Shown: piece by piece, positions 48,114 through 60,159 of the stretch | Position numbering within the stretch: the first letter of the stretch is position 1 | Layout of the letters: each line of letters opens with the position of its first letter | Made by a program: the position numbers and the translations under genes | The notes under the pieces: generated by a model | Databases searched by the model: none | Told to the model about the DNA's origin: nothing | The model's input: only the letters and a program-made list of their open reading frames with translations | Origin: Moniliophthora roreri | Taxonomy: Eukaryota > Basidiomycota > Agaricomycetes > Agaricales > Marasmiaceae | Length of the DNA stretch: 64,000 bases | NCBI GenBank assembly: GCA_001466705.2 | Contig: LATX02000001.1 | Span: 1,612,001-1,676,000, forward strand | Direction: 5' to 3'

Positions 48114-51100
48114 ATGGTAAGGCTAATAAGCAACTCTTTCAGGTCGACCACAACACATATCATTTCCCACTGTCGTCGCGCTTTGCATGGAACATATCTA
48201 CTTCAGAAGCAGCAGCACTCGCTGAAAACTACTGAAGAAACATGCTCAAACCTCAAAGCCCCCTCTTCACGTGTCAAGGTCACCAAAACGAAGAAGAGTT
48301 ATTCGGAGCTCCCCAAACATCTCATAAAGCCAGATGGTACCATTGCTAAACCCCTGGAGGAATGGTGGGACGGAGGCGAACAGCAATCTCTAAAAACACT
48401 TCGATGTACGCGTTTTTTCAGCTTTTGAAACCTCGTGCTAAGTGTATTTCGGGACCGTTTGCAATGTAATGTGACTTGAATGTCAATTTCTGCCAGCCGT
48501 GAATAATGAAAAGCTTCCTACTCGTCGAAGAACGCAGACCAAAGTCATATCTGTTGGAACCAGTGAGGGTTTGATAAGTGAAGACGGCAAGGTGCCATCA
48601 TGCAACCTTTCCGAATGTTGGACAATCTAATTTGAATTGAATCCTCAGACTGAAGACACCGAACACAAACCGAAACGACGTAGTAAAGCTCAGAAGGAAT
48701 TCGCATCTGACGGTAAGGGCCTGCCAAGTATGGAGGATACCTGACTCGCTCACATTGAATATTATATTCGGCAGATGACAAGCCTAAACGCCGTCGCAGA
48801 TCGAGAAAAGCCGAGCAAACAGGACTTGTGTCGGAAGGTGACGAGATCACATTTCCTCGCAATATCCATCCAGCTCATACTCCTTAGATTTGACACCCGT
48901 CCCGAAGAAGCGCCGTAAGACCGCCGTCAAACCCAAGAAAGAACCGACCAAGGATCCCGAGGAAGTTGAAGGTTAGTTCAGGGTATGGACTCACGTATTT
49001 CTGGGACTCACACATAGCACAGAATTTGATGACGATCAACCACGGAGTGCTCTAGCCAAGGAAATAACGGAAAATCTTTCCAAGTTCCCTCACTGTATTC
49101 TCCTCACTCGTGTCGGAAACTTCTACGAGGTAAGTTCCGTTGCTCTGCCATTTCACTCCACCTGACAGGTCCACTCCACCAAGTCTTACTTTGACCAAGC
49201 GAAAGAAGTCGCTTCCCTTCTCAACATCAAACTAGCCTCAAGGAAATGGGGCGGAGGTCGAGTTTCCATGTGTGGCTTCCCATTGCAACACATCGACAAG
49301 CACCTTAAAATCCTTGTCCAACAAAACAACCGCTTCGTGGCAATGTGTGAGGAATTCCCTCGCTATATCTCTTCAGGAAAACGTGAGTTCGAGAGACGTG
49401 TCGTACGTGTTATTACACCTGGAACCCTTATCGACGAATCGTTCTTGAACCAATACGAGAACAATTATCTTCTTTCAATATCTACACCATCAAGCGGTGA
49501 AAGCAATCTGGGATTAGCCTGGATTGACGTTTCTACGGGAGAATTCTACTCCAAATTGTCAACCTATGATACTCTGCGAGACGAGATTGCTCGAATTGGT
49601 CCTCGGGAGGTTATCCTTGACAAATCACTCGAGACAGAGGCGTCGAATCCCGCTTTCGATGCCATTGCAGAGGAACATAGTATTATGTCCTTCGTCACTC
49701 CCACTACCGAACCAAGTACTTCATCTCCGTCTGCGGATATGGACACCAAGTCCGTGCTATCCACTGTCACTGATGAGATCACTCTGGGTGACTCGTCCGA
49801 TCCCAACCCCTACGTCTATAGCCCGGAAGAAAGTGCTGCAATCCGACTGTTAACTACATATCTGCAAGCCAACTTACTTGACCACATGCCACCTCTACGA
49901 CTACCAAATCAAGAAGATAACGGAGGACGAATGCAGATAGACTCGCACACGATTAGAGCGTTGGAGATCCGAGAGAGCATGCGTGAGGGTACTGCCAAGG
50001 GAAGCTTGATGAGCGTCATCAAGCGTACCACAACAACCAGTGGCACCCGCCTTCTCTCAAGGTGGTTATGTACGTTGATGTCTTTGTTCTCATCCCCTGA
50101 GCACTGATCATTCGGATTTGCAGGCTCACCGAGCACCTCGATTGCTGAGATCAACGCCAGACAATCCCTTGTAGCATTCTTCTGTGACCGACCTCATTTT
50201 CGTTCCGACCTGCTGGTTCTCATAGCCAGGGCAGAGGATGCAAGTAGAATCGTGCAAAAATTCGTCCTTGGGAAGGGCGAGCCCAGCGATCTTTTGGCTT
50301 TGACTTCGGCCATACGGACTTTGTCAAGCGTGGTAGAGAAAGTCCAACTTGAACGCGATATGGAGGCTCGTGAGAGACAGGAATTTAATAGTAGCGATGA
50401 ATGGGCCAGTCTAGATGGCCTCATATCCCGGGTGGTTGGTCTGGACGAATTAACACAAAGGATAGGTACTGCAATCATGAAATATGATGGAGAGATAGAT
50501 CAGTCAATTGCTACTGACGATGACTTTGCCATCGACCCTGCGGCAGACGCCCTCAATTTCAACAGATTCGACTGGAGATTTGGGCGTTCACGGTTCGGCG
50601 TTAAGATAAACCCAGAGTAAGTCGAACCTCAAGCCCTTGCTTCTTACCAACTAACCATTCCCAGGTTCTCGGAAGGTTTGCAATCAATCCACACAACCTT
50701 GCAGAATCTATTGAATCAGAAGGAAAGGCTGCAGGAAAGGCTGCAGTTGAAATACGGTGAGGTGTTGACTTCTGTTCACGACGCCATCTAAACGGCTACC
50801 ATCAGATGTACCATCATTATCACTTCGTTCGTCCCCAGCCCAAGGAATGCACGTCCACCTTGGCAAAGCCAAACGTGACCAGGGAAAATTGAAGAATGAT
50901 TCTGCCTTCGTACCCATCAGTGAGACGGGAACTACGAAATGTTATTTCTATCAGGTATATTCGGCTGAGGTTCGCGTCTTGCAGCGCTAATTTTAACCCA
51001 GGAATGGTCTCAATTAGGGTCACAAATATTCGACGCGGCAATGAATTTCGCTATGGCAGAGAGGGAGGCATTTGAAACGCTGCGTCAAGAGGTAAAGAAT

Positions 51101-52160
51101 CGACGCAAAACTCGTTTCCCTTACTCATGCACATCGTCAGATCACGAGTCATGCTGCCAGCTTGAGACGCAATGCGAGGATCCTGGATGAACTTGACGTT
51201 ACGTTGGCTTTCGCCAACCTTGCTACTGAAATGAAGTTCGTAAGACCAACCCTTCTGGATGAGTGAGTACCTACTTCATCATATTCCTCTGATTTGTCTT
51301 AGGCCTCTCTTAGTAGCACCGACTACAGCGTCATCAACGGTAGGCACCCTACCGTTGAGTTAGGCCTTTTGACCTCTGGAAGAGTCTATACTCCCAACTC
51401 GGTAGACCTTACTCCTACGTCCAAGCTGCACGTTATAACTGGCCCTAACATGGCCGGAAAATCCACACTCCTTCGCCAAACCGCTCTCATAGCTATTCTG
51501 GCACAGACCGGCTCCTTTGTCCCAGCAGATTGTGCAACACTCGGCATAGTCGATAAACTATTCTCTCGAGTTGGAGCCAAAGACGACCTATTCCATGACC
51601 GCAGTACATTCATGGTAGAAATGCTGGAAACGGCAGAGATACTCCGTAGAGCGACACCTAGGAGTCTCGTTATCATGGACGAAGTTGGCCGCGGAACTAC
51701 CGTAAATGACGGGCTTGCGATCGCATTTGCGACTGTCCATCACCTGGTTTCTGTGAACCAGTGTAGGGCCCTGTTTGCAACCCATTTCCACGAACTGTCC
51801 GACATGTTGGGTTATACGACTGCAGGCCAAGGAGTATTTGCGAACGTCTCATTCTACTGTACAGATGTTGATGAGCTTGAGGTGTGTACCTCTGTCCCCC
51901 TACCTTTTACTTCAGCTTCTGATGTTATGACACAGGATGGTTCCTTCACATACTCATACCGAGTTCGGCCAGGTGTAAACAGGGACAGCCACGGACTCAA
52001 AGTCGCACAGCTAGCAGGCATGCCTAATGTTGCCATCTCTGTTGCACGTAATGTTTTGGAAGCTTTACGGACCAAAAAGACGCAAGAGTACGACGCCAGC
52101 GCACTGGAATCTCTAGGAAGATCCATCATGAACAAACATCACTCTCCCAACTCAACGTAA
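48114..52160 (+). CDS. MSH1: MutS homologue 1, mitochondrial DNA mismatch repair protein
   Basis: Mismatch recognition ATPase of mitochondrial DNA maintenance. The start MVRLISNSFRSTTTHIISHC has an Arg/Ser-rich presequence look. The next short exons encode basic stretches (TRRRTQTKV, KPKRRSKAQKE, KPKRRRRSRKAEQ, PKKRRKTAVKPKK) before MutS domain I. The mismatch-contact motif is VGNFYEV, then MCGFPLQHIDKHLKILVQ. The core runs through YLQANLLDHMPPLRL and the clamp region. The ATPase domain has Walker A TGPNMAGKSTLLRQ, Walker B SLVIMDEVGRGTTVNDG and ALFATHFHEL. It ends with NVLEALRTKKTQ and a stop at 52158-52160. About a dozen introns. The N-terminal basic extension is longer than I expect for the family. 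Confidence 0.93.
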
Positions 52161-52227
52161 AAATACTACATAATAATCAGTTTCTGTAACTAGTATATAG
52201 CATGTATATAATACATAAATATACTTT

Positions 52228-55200
52228 TTACTGCTTAATCTGAGATCGGATGTAATTCAATGCAGAACCTGCACGGAACCACTTGAGTTGATCAACAGAC
52301 ATGGTATGCTCGACCGGGATTTGCAAGACTTGTCCATCTCGTTTTGTGATCTTGATGGTGATTTGGGCATCAGGTTTTCCGGCAAACACGTCTTCAAGAC
52401 CAATAGTCTCTAGCATATCGCCGGAGCCGATGCGAGAATAGTCGTCCTTATTGGCAAACCAAAGGGGAAGAACGCCTTGTTTCTGTCACACTCTCGTTAG
52501 CTAGAACCATCTCTATCCAAAAAGAGAATACAAACCTTGAGGTTAGTTTCGTGAATACGAGCGAATGATCTAGCAATTATCATTGCGCAGCCTGCAGAAA
52601 GAATCATCATCAACGTTCCGGTGCTTGACAGCATATCGTCCAAACTTGCCATAGAAACGAGGTTGAAGAGCTGCGTGCTCTCGAGCACTGCCCTCACCAT
52701 AGTTCTCGTCAACAACGAGAGCCCATGGTTCCGATCTCGCCCTGAGTCTCTTGGCAACATTAGGAATGGTATCCGCAGCGCTCTGGTCATGCTTCTCTGC
52801 GTCATGATCAAATGCAACATTGACCTCGCCACCTTCATCATTCGCCGCGGTGATAACTAGTGAAACAAGTTTAGTACACCATCAGCTTGTATTTCTCGGA
52901 TAGGGTACATACGCAAGTTCTCGGAAATGTTGGTGAGATGGCCCTTGTATTTCAACCAAGGGCCCTAAGTGTGTCTGGTTAGAAAACAAGAAGTGTCGTG
53001 AAATACGAAAAGCCGAGCTCACCGCTGCGGAAATATGATCTGTCGTACATTTACCACGCACCCGCATGAGAACTCTTAATGTTGGCAACTCGGGTGATCT
53101 TGGGTTGTGTTCCCCAAAGTGACTGGGGAACGGTTCCAGAAGTTCCAAACGTTGGGAAGTCTTTTTGATGATGACCTCAGTTTCAGGCTGAGGCTCAGGC
53201 ATGGGTGATGGGTAATAGGAGGTTTCACCGGGTGTGAATCCTTGGGAAGGGAGATCCTGACCGGTTGGCGGGGTAAACTTGAATTCCTCGCCCGATGAAA
53301 GGGTGATTGAATCCTTCATCGGGTTGAAGGATAGTTTGCCGGAGAATGACATGGCAGTAACAACAGTAGGAGACGCTAAAAAGTTCATTGTGTACCGGTT
53401 GCCGTCATTGCGAGATTTGAAGTTGCGGTTGAAACTGGTCAGTATAGCTGGATTGAAAAAGGGCGTGTCAGCAAAACTAGCAGGTGTTGACAAAAACATT
53501 ATGCGTGCCATTCTCCTCATCCTTCTTGTCTTCTCGTTTCCACTGAGGCATCAATTAGCTACAGCCAGAAGCTGGCAATACATCGTTACTTACCTGCCCA
53601 ATACAAGGGCCACAAGCGTTAGCCAAGACAACAGCACCAACGTCTTCCAAGATAGGTGTAACACCGTCACGTTCCATGGTGGCACGAATCTGTTCTGAGC
53701 CTGGTGTGCAGTAGAAGGGAACCTAAAGCGATTCATCTCAGTGTGATTCATTTCCCAATAACAAGAAAATCACATTACCTTTGCTGTAAGGCCGGCAGCT
53801 TTTGCCTGACGAGCTAAATCTGCGACACTGGTCTTGAGAAGACAACATTTCAGGTGATTGCAGGGACTAAGTAAAGTAAAGTGGCATACGTACCATGTCC
53901 TCATAAGAACTGTTCGTACACGAGCCAATCAACCCAGCCGATAACTCGTCCTTCCATCCCTGTTTCTTCACAAAGTCACCAAATTTGGACAGAGGCGTCG
54001 CGAGGTCGGGAGTGAAAGGGCCGTTTATCGTGGGTTCAAGCTCCGAAAGGTTCTATAACAGAGAAATGTGTGAATAACGGAATATAGACAACAGTCATTA
54101 TTAGACGACTCACGATTTCAATAACTTCATCATATTCAGCACCCTTGTCTGCACTCAGGAACCCTTGAGCTGCTGCCTCATCGGCAGCACGAGCGACGGG
54201 TCCACGTCCAGTAGCATGCAAGTAGGCCTGCATGCTCGAAGTGTACGGGAAAGTAGATGTCGTAGCGCCAACCTCGGCACCCATGTTGGCGATGGTGGCC
54301 AGACCTTGATGGAACGCGTTAGCGCCGCAAAGCAAAAAAAAAAAAAGAAGTTTATACGAGTTACCTGTGCACGATTGACTGGCGACTCCAGGACCAAAGT
54401 ACTCTAGAATACGACCAGTTCCTCCCTTGACGGTAAGTTTGCCAGCGAGATGTAAGATGAGATCCTTTGGTGTTGCCCAGCCAGAAAGTTTCCCAGTGAG
54501 ATGAATACCTACAAGAAAACACGCGTTAATACGAATAAAACAGATAGCACATACATCTTACCGACAATCTGTGGTGCCTTCAGCTCCCAAGGCGTCCCAG
54601 TCATCGCGTCCACAGCATCAGCACCACCAACACCAATTGCGAGCATACCAAGACCACCAGCATTTGGTGTATGCGAGTCTATTCACGATGGGTATCGGGA
54701 TTCTGGTTGTTGGAAAAAAAAGGTGGTATAAACGCGTACCTGTACCCAACCTATGCAATTGCAATCAATCCTGTTCCAGCAAAGAGGGGAGGAAAAAAAG
54801 GGGCAACGTACATGAGCATACCAGGTGCCGCATAATTCTCCAAAACAATCTGATGTATAATTCCAGATCCCGGTCGCCAAAACTCAATACCATATTTGCG
54901 TGCTGCACTTTCCAAGAAATCAAATACTTCCTTGTTGTTTTCAATGGAATGCTTTCAAGAAAAGGGCGTTAATATCAGTGAAGCAGGACCAACGGGTGAC
55001 ATACCTTTAGATCCCTATCAGCACCCTGCGAAGCCTGAATAAGATGATCACAATGAATGCTCGTCGGGACAGCGCATCTATCGAGTCCTGCACTCATAAA
55101 CTGTAATCTGGGAAACACACATCAACTTGCGCGCGCCAACCAACACCCTCAAAATTAGGGACCTACAGTGCCATCCTAAAACGAAAAGAAAGAAGGGAAA

Positions 55201-55539
55201 AGACCATTTAGCACGCCCTTGAATCGAATGCACACGACACGACACGACATACTGAGCACTCGCATCCTGCATCGCAACTCTTTCCGGATGAAGCTGCAAA
55301 TACGCTTCTCCCCTAATCCTTCCATGACGACTTTTTCCTAATCCATTCTCGGGGTCACTCAAATGACTATAGAGGATTTTCTCTGCAAGAGTGAGTGGTC
55401 TGTTTAGTACACGTCGGACATGGTCCAGATTTTTGATAAGAGTTGGGTATGGGGGTGTTATTGAGGTGCAGTTCTTTTCTGCGAGTGGTACGTGGGTCGC
55501 TAGACGACGGAGATGCGTCCGTATGGCGGGGCGCACCAT
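52228..55539 (-). CDS. Aconitate hydratase, mitochondrial type
   Basis: Fe-S hydro-lyase converting citrate to isocitrate. Some fungal paralogues (Aco2) instead dehydrate homocitrate in lysine synthesis. The start [20 protein letters not shown] is a mitochondrial presequence. Core: [61 protein letters not shown]. Cluster cysteines lie in [13 protein letters not shown] and [10 protein letters not shown]. The swivel domain carries [11 protein letters not shown] and [15 protein letters not shown]. The C-terminus is [17 protein letters not shown] cannot tell Aco1 from Aco2 by eye. The minus-strand stop at 52228 lies 67 bases from the MSH1 stop (convergent). Exons are numerous and small; one intron (near 54340) holds a run of A. 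Confidence 0.93.
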
Positions 55540-55576
55540 TTGAAATTGTAGGTGAAAGGAGGGTATAAGGGTAGTA

Positions 55577-55627
55577 ATTCGGACATTCGGACTGGCCGTA
55601 AAGGATTTCTAAATTTCCGGTCCGAAT
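55577..55627. promoter_or_regulatory. Inverted repeat in the aconitase promoter
   Basis: ATTCGGAC occurs twice in tandem (55577-55584, 55585-55592). Bases 55585-55595 (ATTCGGACTGG) face the imperfect complement CCGGTCCGAAT at 55617-55627, with one mismatch and a 21-base loop. It lies 38-88 bases upstream of the aconitase ATG. CGG/CCG half-sites suit a Zn2Cys6 regulator, but which one is not known. Confidence 0.4.
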
Positions 55628-55819
55628 GAGCCGACGCAACTCCTCACGTCGACAAAGTCTTGCAAGGCAGTAGCAACTATTGCAACTATGTCTTACAAAC
55701 CTTGCCCGAGTACACTGTAGTATGCGTCTCAATTAAATCAAGATCATCCGCTAAAACTTCACACTTTTCGACTTGTTAATATTTACAACCATCATACTAC
55801 TCGTACAAATTCCTTTCTC

Positions 55820-56463
55820 TCAACCCGTCCTCATAATCAAATGCACCCCCGAATCTGTACTAACCACCTCTTCTGTGATACTCCCCACCTCAAGTCCAAA
55901 CGCCGCCTCTTCAAACGGCTTTTGCATCTGTCCTTTGCTAAACCAACCCAAATCACCTCCCTTTTCATGAGATGAACAATCAGAGTGTAGTTGTGCTAGT
56001 TCACTGAATTTTTGAGAGGGGTTGGGGGATGACTGGATTTCGGATTGGTAGGTTTCGAGGATGGAAATGGCGTCTTCTTTGGAGCGGGTTATGGTTGCCT
56101 GCGTGGATGAATGGGTGGGTGGGTGGTTAGTTAGTGTGGTGTGTTGATGAGAGAGTGTGTGTGTGAGTGTGGACGCACCTCTTTCCAGCTCGAAGGCCTC
56201 CTACTGCCAGAATGCTTGACCAAGAGATGACTTGCGCGGACTTGGCGCGAAGACGGTGCCGCGCCAGAAGTGGAAAGCAGCTCAGCGCCTGGGAGGACCC
56301 TGATCTGCTCTGGAGAGAGTTCAGGTGGAGGATCCCAGACAGATTGTTGAGTTTCGCGGTTGAAGAAGTAGGGAACTCCCCGCGAGTTGGACATGCGGAT
56401 TTCCCACTGTCGACCGTAAATATGATCGTGACAAATCGATAATGATTAGAGGCTTACAGTCAT
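55820..56463 (-). CDS. PIN1: Peptidyl-prolyl isomerase Pin1/Ess1 (WW + parvulin)
   Basis: Isomerises phospho-Ser/Thr-Pro bonds, for example in the RNA polymerase II tail. Exons 56463-56458, 56406-56179 and 56098-55820 give 513 nt, or 170 residues, the usual size. The first coding exon holds only ATG ACT. The WW domain reads WEIRMSNSRGVPYFFN followed by RETQQSVWDPP. The parvulin domain has VRASHLLVKHSGSRRPSSWK, CSSHEKGGDLGWF, MQKPFEEAAFGL and SGVHLIMRTG at the end. The phosphate-binding basic residues (KHSGSRRPSSW) are present. Intron 2 (56099-56178) contains GGGT/GT repeats. Confidence 0.95.
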
Positions 56464-56593
56464 ATTGTCACTCGTTCGTGGAGGTTTGAGCTCGAGAGAT
56501 CTATCTCTGCTGATTAAGCATTTATACTGCAGTCCATGCTGATGGCGTCATTCATCGCACGCCGCCTGAGTGTACAATACACAAGGTCATACT

Positions 56594-58203
56594 CTACGTA
56601 TCCCCTCCCAAAGCTGCCTCATTCACCAACTCTGGAAATAGTGTAACAAAAATCCTATCCAAGATCAAGACCATTAAATGTCTATTACAAGGTACGCTTG
56701 AAAGTGGATCCAACGCTGCACCTATCGTAGCAGATGGATCTGGACCCAATAACAAGGAAAGTAGAGGCCCTCCACCTCTCCAAGCAAGAATCTTGGCTCT
56801 CATTTCAGCTTGTTCTTCTGGAGTAGGATCTGGGGGTGGTGGAGCTGGGTAGCCATTGGGGAATAGAGTGCGTTTGGCTGTTCGGACGACGTTGAAAAGA
56901 AAGGTGGTGGAGAGCAGGTTGGTGAGGAGGTATGGTAAGAGTCTATGAGCGGTGTTAGTAAGAACGAGTAAGTATTGCTTCGGCTTACCTATCCAAGAAT
57001 GGCGTAAAACATGATACAGCCATGCCTGCGGTACCAAGGATGGTACTAGACGCGTGTCGTTGGCTAGTGTTGAATATCTCGGCCACCATTTCTAGTGGTG
57101 GCTGCGCGTAATTGTGATCAGGGTCGTCCATGAGCTGATTCATGACATGTGGAGGAAAAGTTGAGGGGTATACGGGCGTAGGAGGGAGAGAAGAAGTGGA
57201 TGAAGAGACGGATATGGACGAAGCGCGTGACAAAGGCGGCAACTCTGGCATGGACGTCTGTGAAGGTCTACGAGAGAGTGAAGGAGATGATTTGGGAAGA
57301 GCAGACTGATTGACGAGCTTTATGGTTGTGACTGCTTGCTTGTAGGCATGTATAAGAGCGAGACAAGCGCCTGAAATGGATTGTATGGCTGAAAGGATGA
57401 TGACGATGATGGTGTGGAATGAAAAGGAGGTGGAAGGTTGGTTAGGCTCTATGGGCGAAGCCTCTACGCTCTAGTACATGGTGAGTAAGAGTTCACACGT
57501 ATAGTAACAAGTATTCCTGTACCTTTATTGGGATTGAGACGGATTGTTGACCGAGAGTGTCAAGTAGCAACTTGTTAATGAACCATGGCTGTACGAGTTT
57601 CGGGACAATATCGTTCAAAACGATTTTGACGATAATCTCCCTTACTATGAATCTCTCCGAGTGGGGTGTGTAATCTTGTTCTGGAAGACAGACCTTGAGA
57701 ATGTGGTCTACAATTTGCCGGATATATTCCGGGTCAATGTTACCATCTGGTGACACGGCCGTGTGTGGTTGGAGTTGATGAAAGAGCTGAGGAAGAGACA
57801 ATGCGCCGCCAGAAGCATAGGAGGAGGATATCTTTGCAGCAGCATTGCGGTAGTCGTGGTAATGTTGGGTGACGATGACTGGGATATCGCGGAAGATGAG
57901 AGGGGGGAGGTCGGCGGCGAGGATGCGTTGTTCGAGTGCTCTGGCTACATGGGTGAGTATGATGGATATCTGTGGTAAGAATTCCTTGTCGTAGCGGGTG
58001 ATTTTTGACCACCAAGGATTTACAAAGGCACGAAGGGCTAGAGCGATGAAATCGTATAATTCTGCGGTAAGTTCTGGAGGAATCTGAGAGTTGACAAGAG
58101 GAGGAAGAGAAGAAGAGGTGTTGTGGGTAGGAAAGAGCAGACGATTTGCAAGAGATGCATGGTGCTTTGGGGCAGAATGAAGGGAGCCAGGTGGAGGAGA
58201 CAT
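56594..58203 (-). CDS. PXA-domain protein
   Basis: Exons 58203-57523, 57470-56989 and 56942-56594 sum to 1512 nt, or 503 residues. The PXA (PX-associated) domain lies at about 40-225: ELTAELYDFIALALRAFVN, PWWSKITRYDKEFLPQI, YIRQIVDHILKVCLP, ERFIVREIIVKIVLNDIV. After it come a hydrophobic stretch (TIIVIILSAIQSISGACLAL) and a conserved-looking C-terminal region with LLGPDPSATIGAALDPLSS and LDRIFVTLFPEL. PXA proteins often belong to the sorting-nexin group and sit on endosomes or the vacuole (family knowledge), but I see no PX or RGS domain here. Start MSPPPGSLHSAPKHH at 58203. Confidence 0.85.
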
Positions 58204-58220
58204 ACAGAGAGGGCCAGAGA

Positions 58221-58252
58221 GCGGGCAGAGGGCGGGCAGAGGGCGGGCAGAG
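58221..58252. repeat. GC-rich 11-bp minisatellite
   Basis: Three near-perfect units of GGCGGGCAGAG (the first shortened to GCGGGCAGAG) lie just upstream of the PXA gene start, within the divergent promoter shared with the plus-strand membrane protein. Confidence 0.75.
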
Positions 58253-58399
58253 AGAAGTCAGTCACCCGTCACCCATACTGCCGCCCAGTTGCCGCCTTCG
58301 TCTCCCTCTCTCCTTCGTTCTCACTTGTTCGTCTCAGTCACCCACCCTTTTGTCATTCATTTCATCCCTTCCTCTCGTTTTTTTCTTTACACACATGCC

Positions 58400-59369
58400 A
58401 TGATTCACTCGGACACAGCCATCATCATCGCTGTCTGCGCTTCAGTAGGCTTCGTCATTGTCCTTATCTCACTTCGCCTCCTCTACCGCAGACTCGTCCG
58501 TGCAAAACCCGCACCTCTTCCCCCAATTCAACCCCTCGCTCATCACAGAGAAACTCATGTTTCTCGTCTTTCTCTCAGCCCATATAAAGCCACCGCTGCT
58601 AGTCACGTTTCCTTGGTCTCAAAGGACCGCTTAACTCCCACCGCAGACAACTCTCTACCCCTCCCAATCCCTTCCTTTCACACTCACGATAGCTCCCTAT
58701 CTCTTACTTCATCAGATGAACCATCAAGTCCAGAAACTCCTCCTCCTCCTATATTATCTTCATTTTCTACTCAATCCCATGCCAGTATCGCTACCACCAC
58801 TTATCATGAATCCCGCCACTCTCCAAATCGCCCTCGCAGTCGTCCAGACTCATACACTTCCATGGCTAGCACTACACGTACTAGCCACAGTATCCGCCGT
58901 GGTCTCCCCCATGATCCACAGAATCAACTGCAGATAGTTTTACCTGCACCCTTGGCTTCTTCCTTCTCCCCTTATGCCGCTCCAGCCGCAAACTCTAGTA
59001 GACTTAGTGTTCATACCCCCGGCATGCCCCAAAGACGCCTCAGTTTCGCTGACGGCTGGGCTCCAAAGGCGATACGCTCAGAACGTTCCTACCAGCGTGA
59101 ACGTGCGAGATCCTCGAGCGAAAGTACGTTTCTCATCCTGTCTTTTCTTCCTGTCCACGTATCCTAATGATTTCTATCAAGGCCTCACTTCCAAACGAAA
59201 CGCCCTCAAGCGCCCACATTCATCTTTACGAATGAGCTCCACTCCTTCCACATCCGACTTGGGAAACCAATCTAGACCTTCGACTCCGCACACAGCGCAG
59301 AGTCTTTCAGCAGACTCAGGTGTACCACCTTTGCCCAATATGCCCAATATGTCCTTCAATATCAATTGA
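58400..59369 (+). CDS. Single-pass membrane protein with Ser/Pro-rich tail, unknown function
   Basis: Two exons (58400-59123 and 59182-59369) give 912 nt, or 303 residues. A short N-terminus is followed by one hydrophobic segment at residues about 7-27 (AIIIAVCASVGFVIVLISLR), then RLLYRRLVRAKP. This predicts a signal-anchor protein with a cytosolic tail. The tail is Ser/Thr/Pro-rich with possible kinase sites such as RRLSFAD. The C-terminus repeats PNMPNM and ends FNIN. I recognise no family. Divergent from the PXA gene, 196 bp apart. Confidence 0.7.
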
Positions 59370-60159
59370 GGCACACCCAGCCCTGCAAACCTCCCAGGTA
59401 TCCAGGCACCAACCGAGTTGGCTTCATTATAGACAGTGCAGTGTAGTGACACTTTATGCAATCTTGACATGTCATTTGTCTAGATTATGATGCACGTACA
59501 CGTTCCTCTGGACTCGCGCGCAAATTCCGCAATTCTCGCTTTATCCTTATAATCACCATCCTAGCCTTCTATCCCTATTACTCCTTTCTATACGCCTACC
59601 GTAAAAGCCGAACAGTCATTGTACTTGTATCCTTTCCCGAGATTTCGTGTAATGTCGAATTCGAGATCACTGTACACGACATGCCAAGGTAAATAGCTGA
59701 TAGCATCTCGTTACCACGAGGTTGTTCGATGAGACGCGGAAGAGCACAGAGTGTTATTGCTCAAGTCGTGAACTCAGATTCAATTCGTAACCAAGGCGTC
59801 CAGAGCCAAGTGTCCAAGCTGGCATCACCAGACAGATTCCCACAATGTCTTAGCTCTACTCGTTAACAACATTGGGACCTGTATTTCCTATCTGTTGAGC
59901 CTACATCTCCGGTACGCTTACTGCGATGCAGATCCCCGTTGTTTCGATGATCTAAACTTCATGACCTGCCATTGACATGATAAGAAACGATTCCACCACG
60001 CTTTCCGCACATGCTACACTGGTTTCATCATCATTCCTGGTTCGTGATAATGAAAAAACACTCTTTGTCATTCGTTTCCGGAACCTATTTGGTTACCGTC
60101 AAGCTATTAAAGGCCAACGCATATGCCATGATACATCACAGACCTGATTTCAAGTCAAG
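59370..60159. other. Intergenic region
   Basis: A stretch of about 70 open codons on the plus strand (59483-59692) lacks a start and family features. The rest is ordinary 3' region and promoter of the nucleoside permease gene. Confidence 0.4.

Noticed and set aside
59483..59692. About 70 open codons on the plus strand with hydrophobic residues (RFILIITILAFYPYYSF)
   Set aside because: It has no start codon, no convincing splice link to the upstream gene and no family match. A chance open frame in a 3' region explains it.
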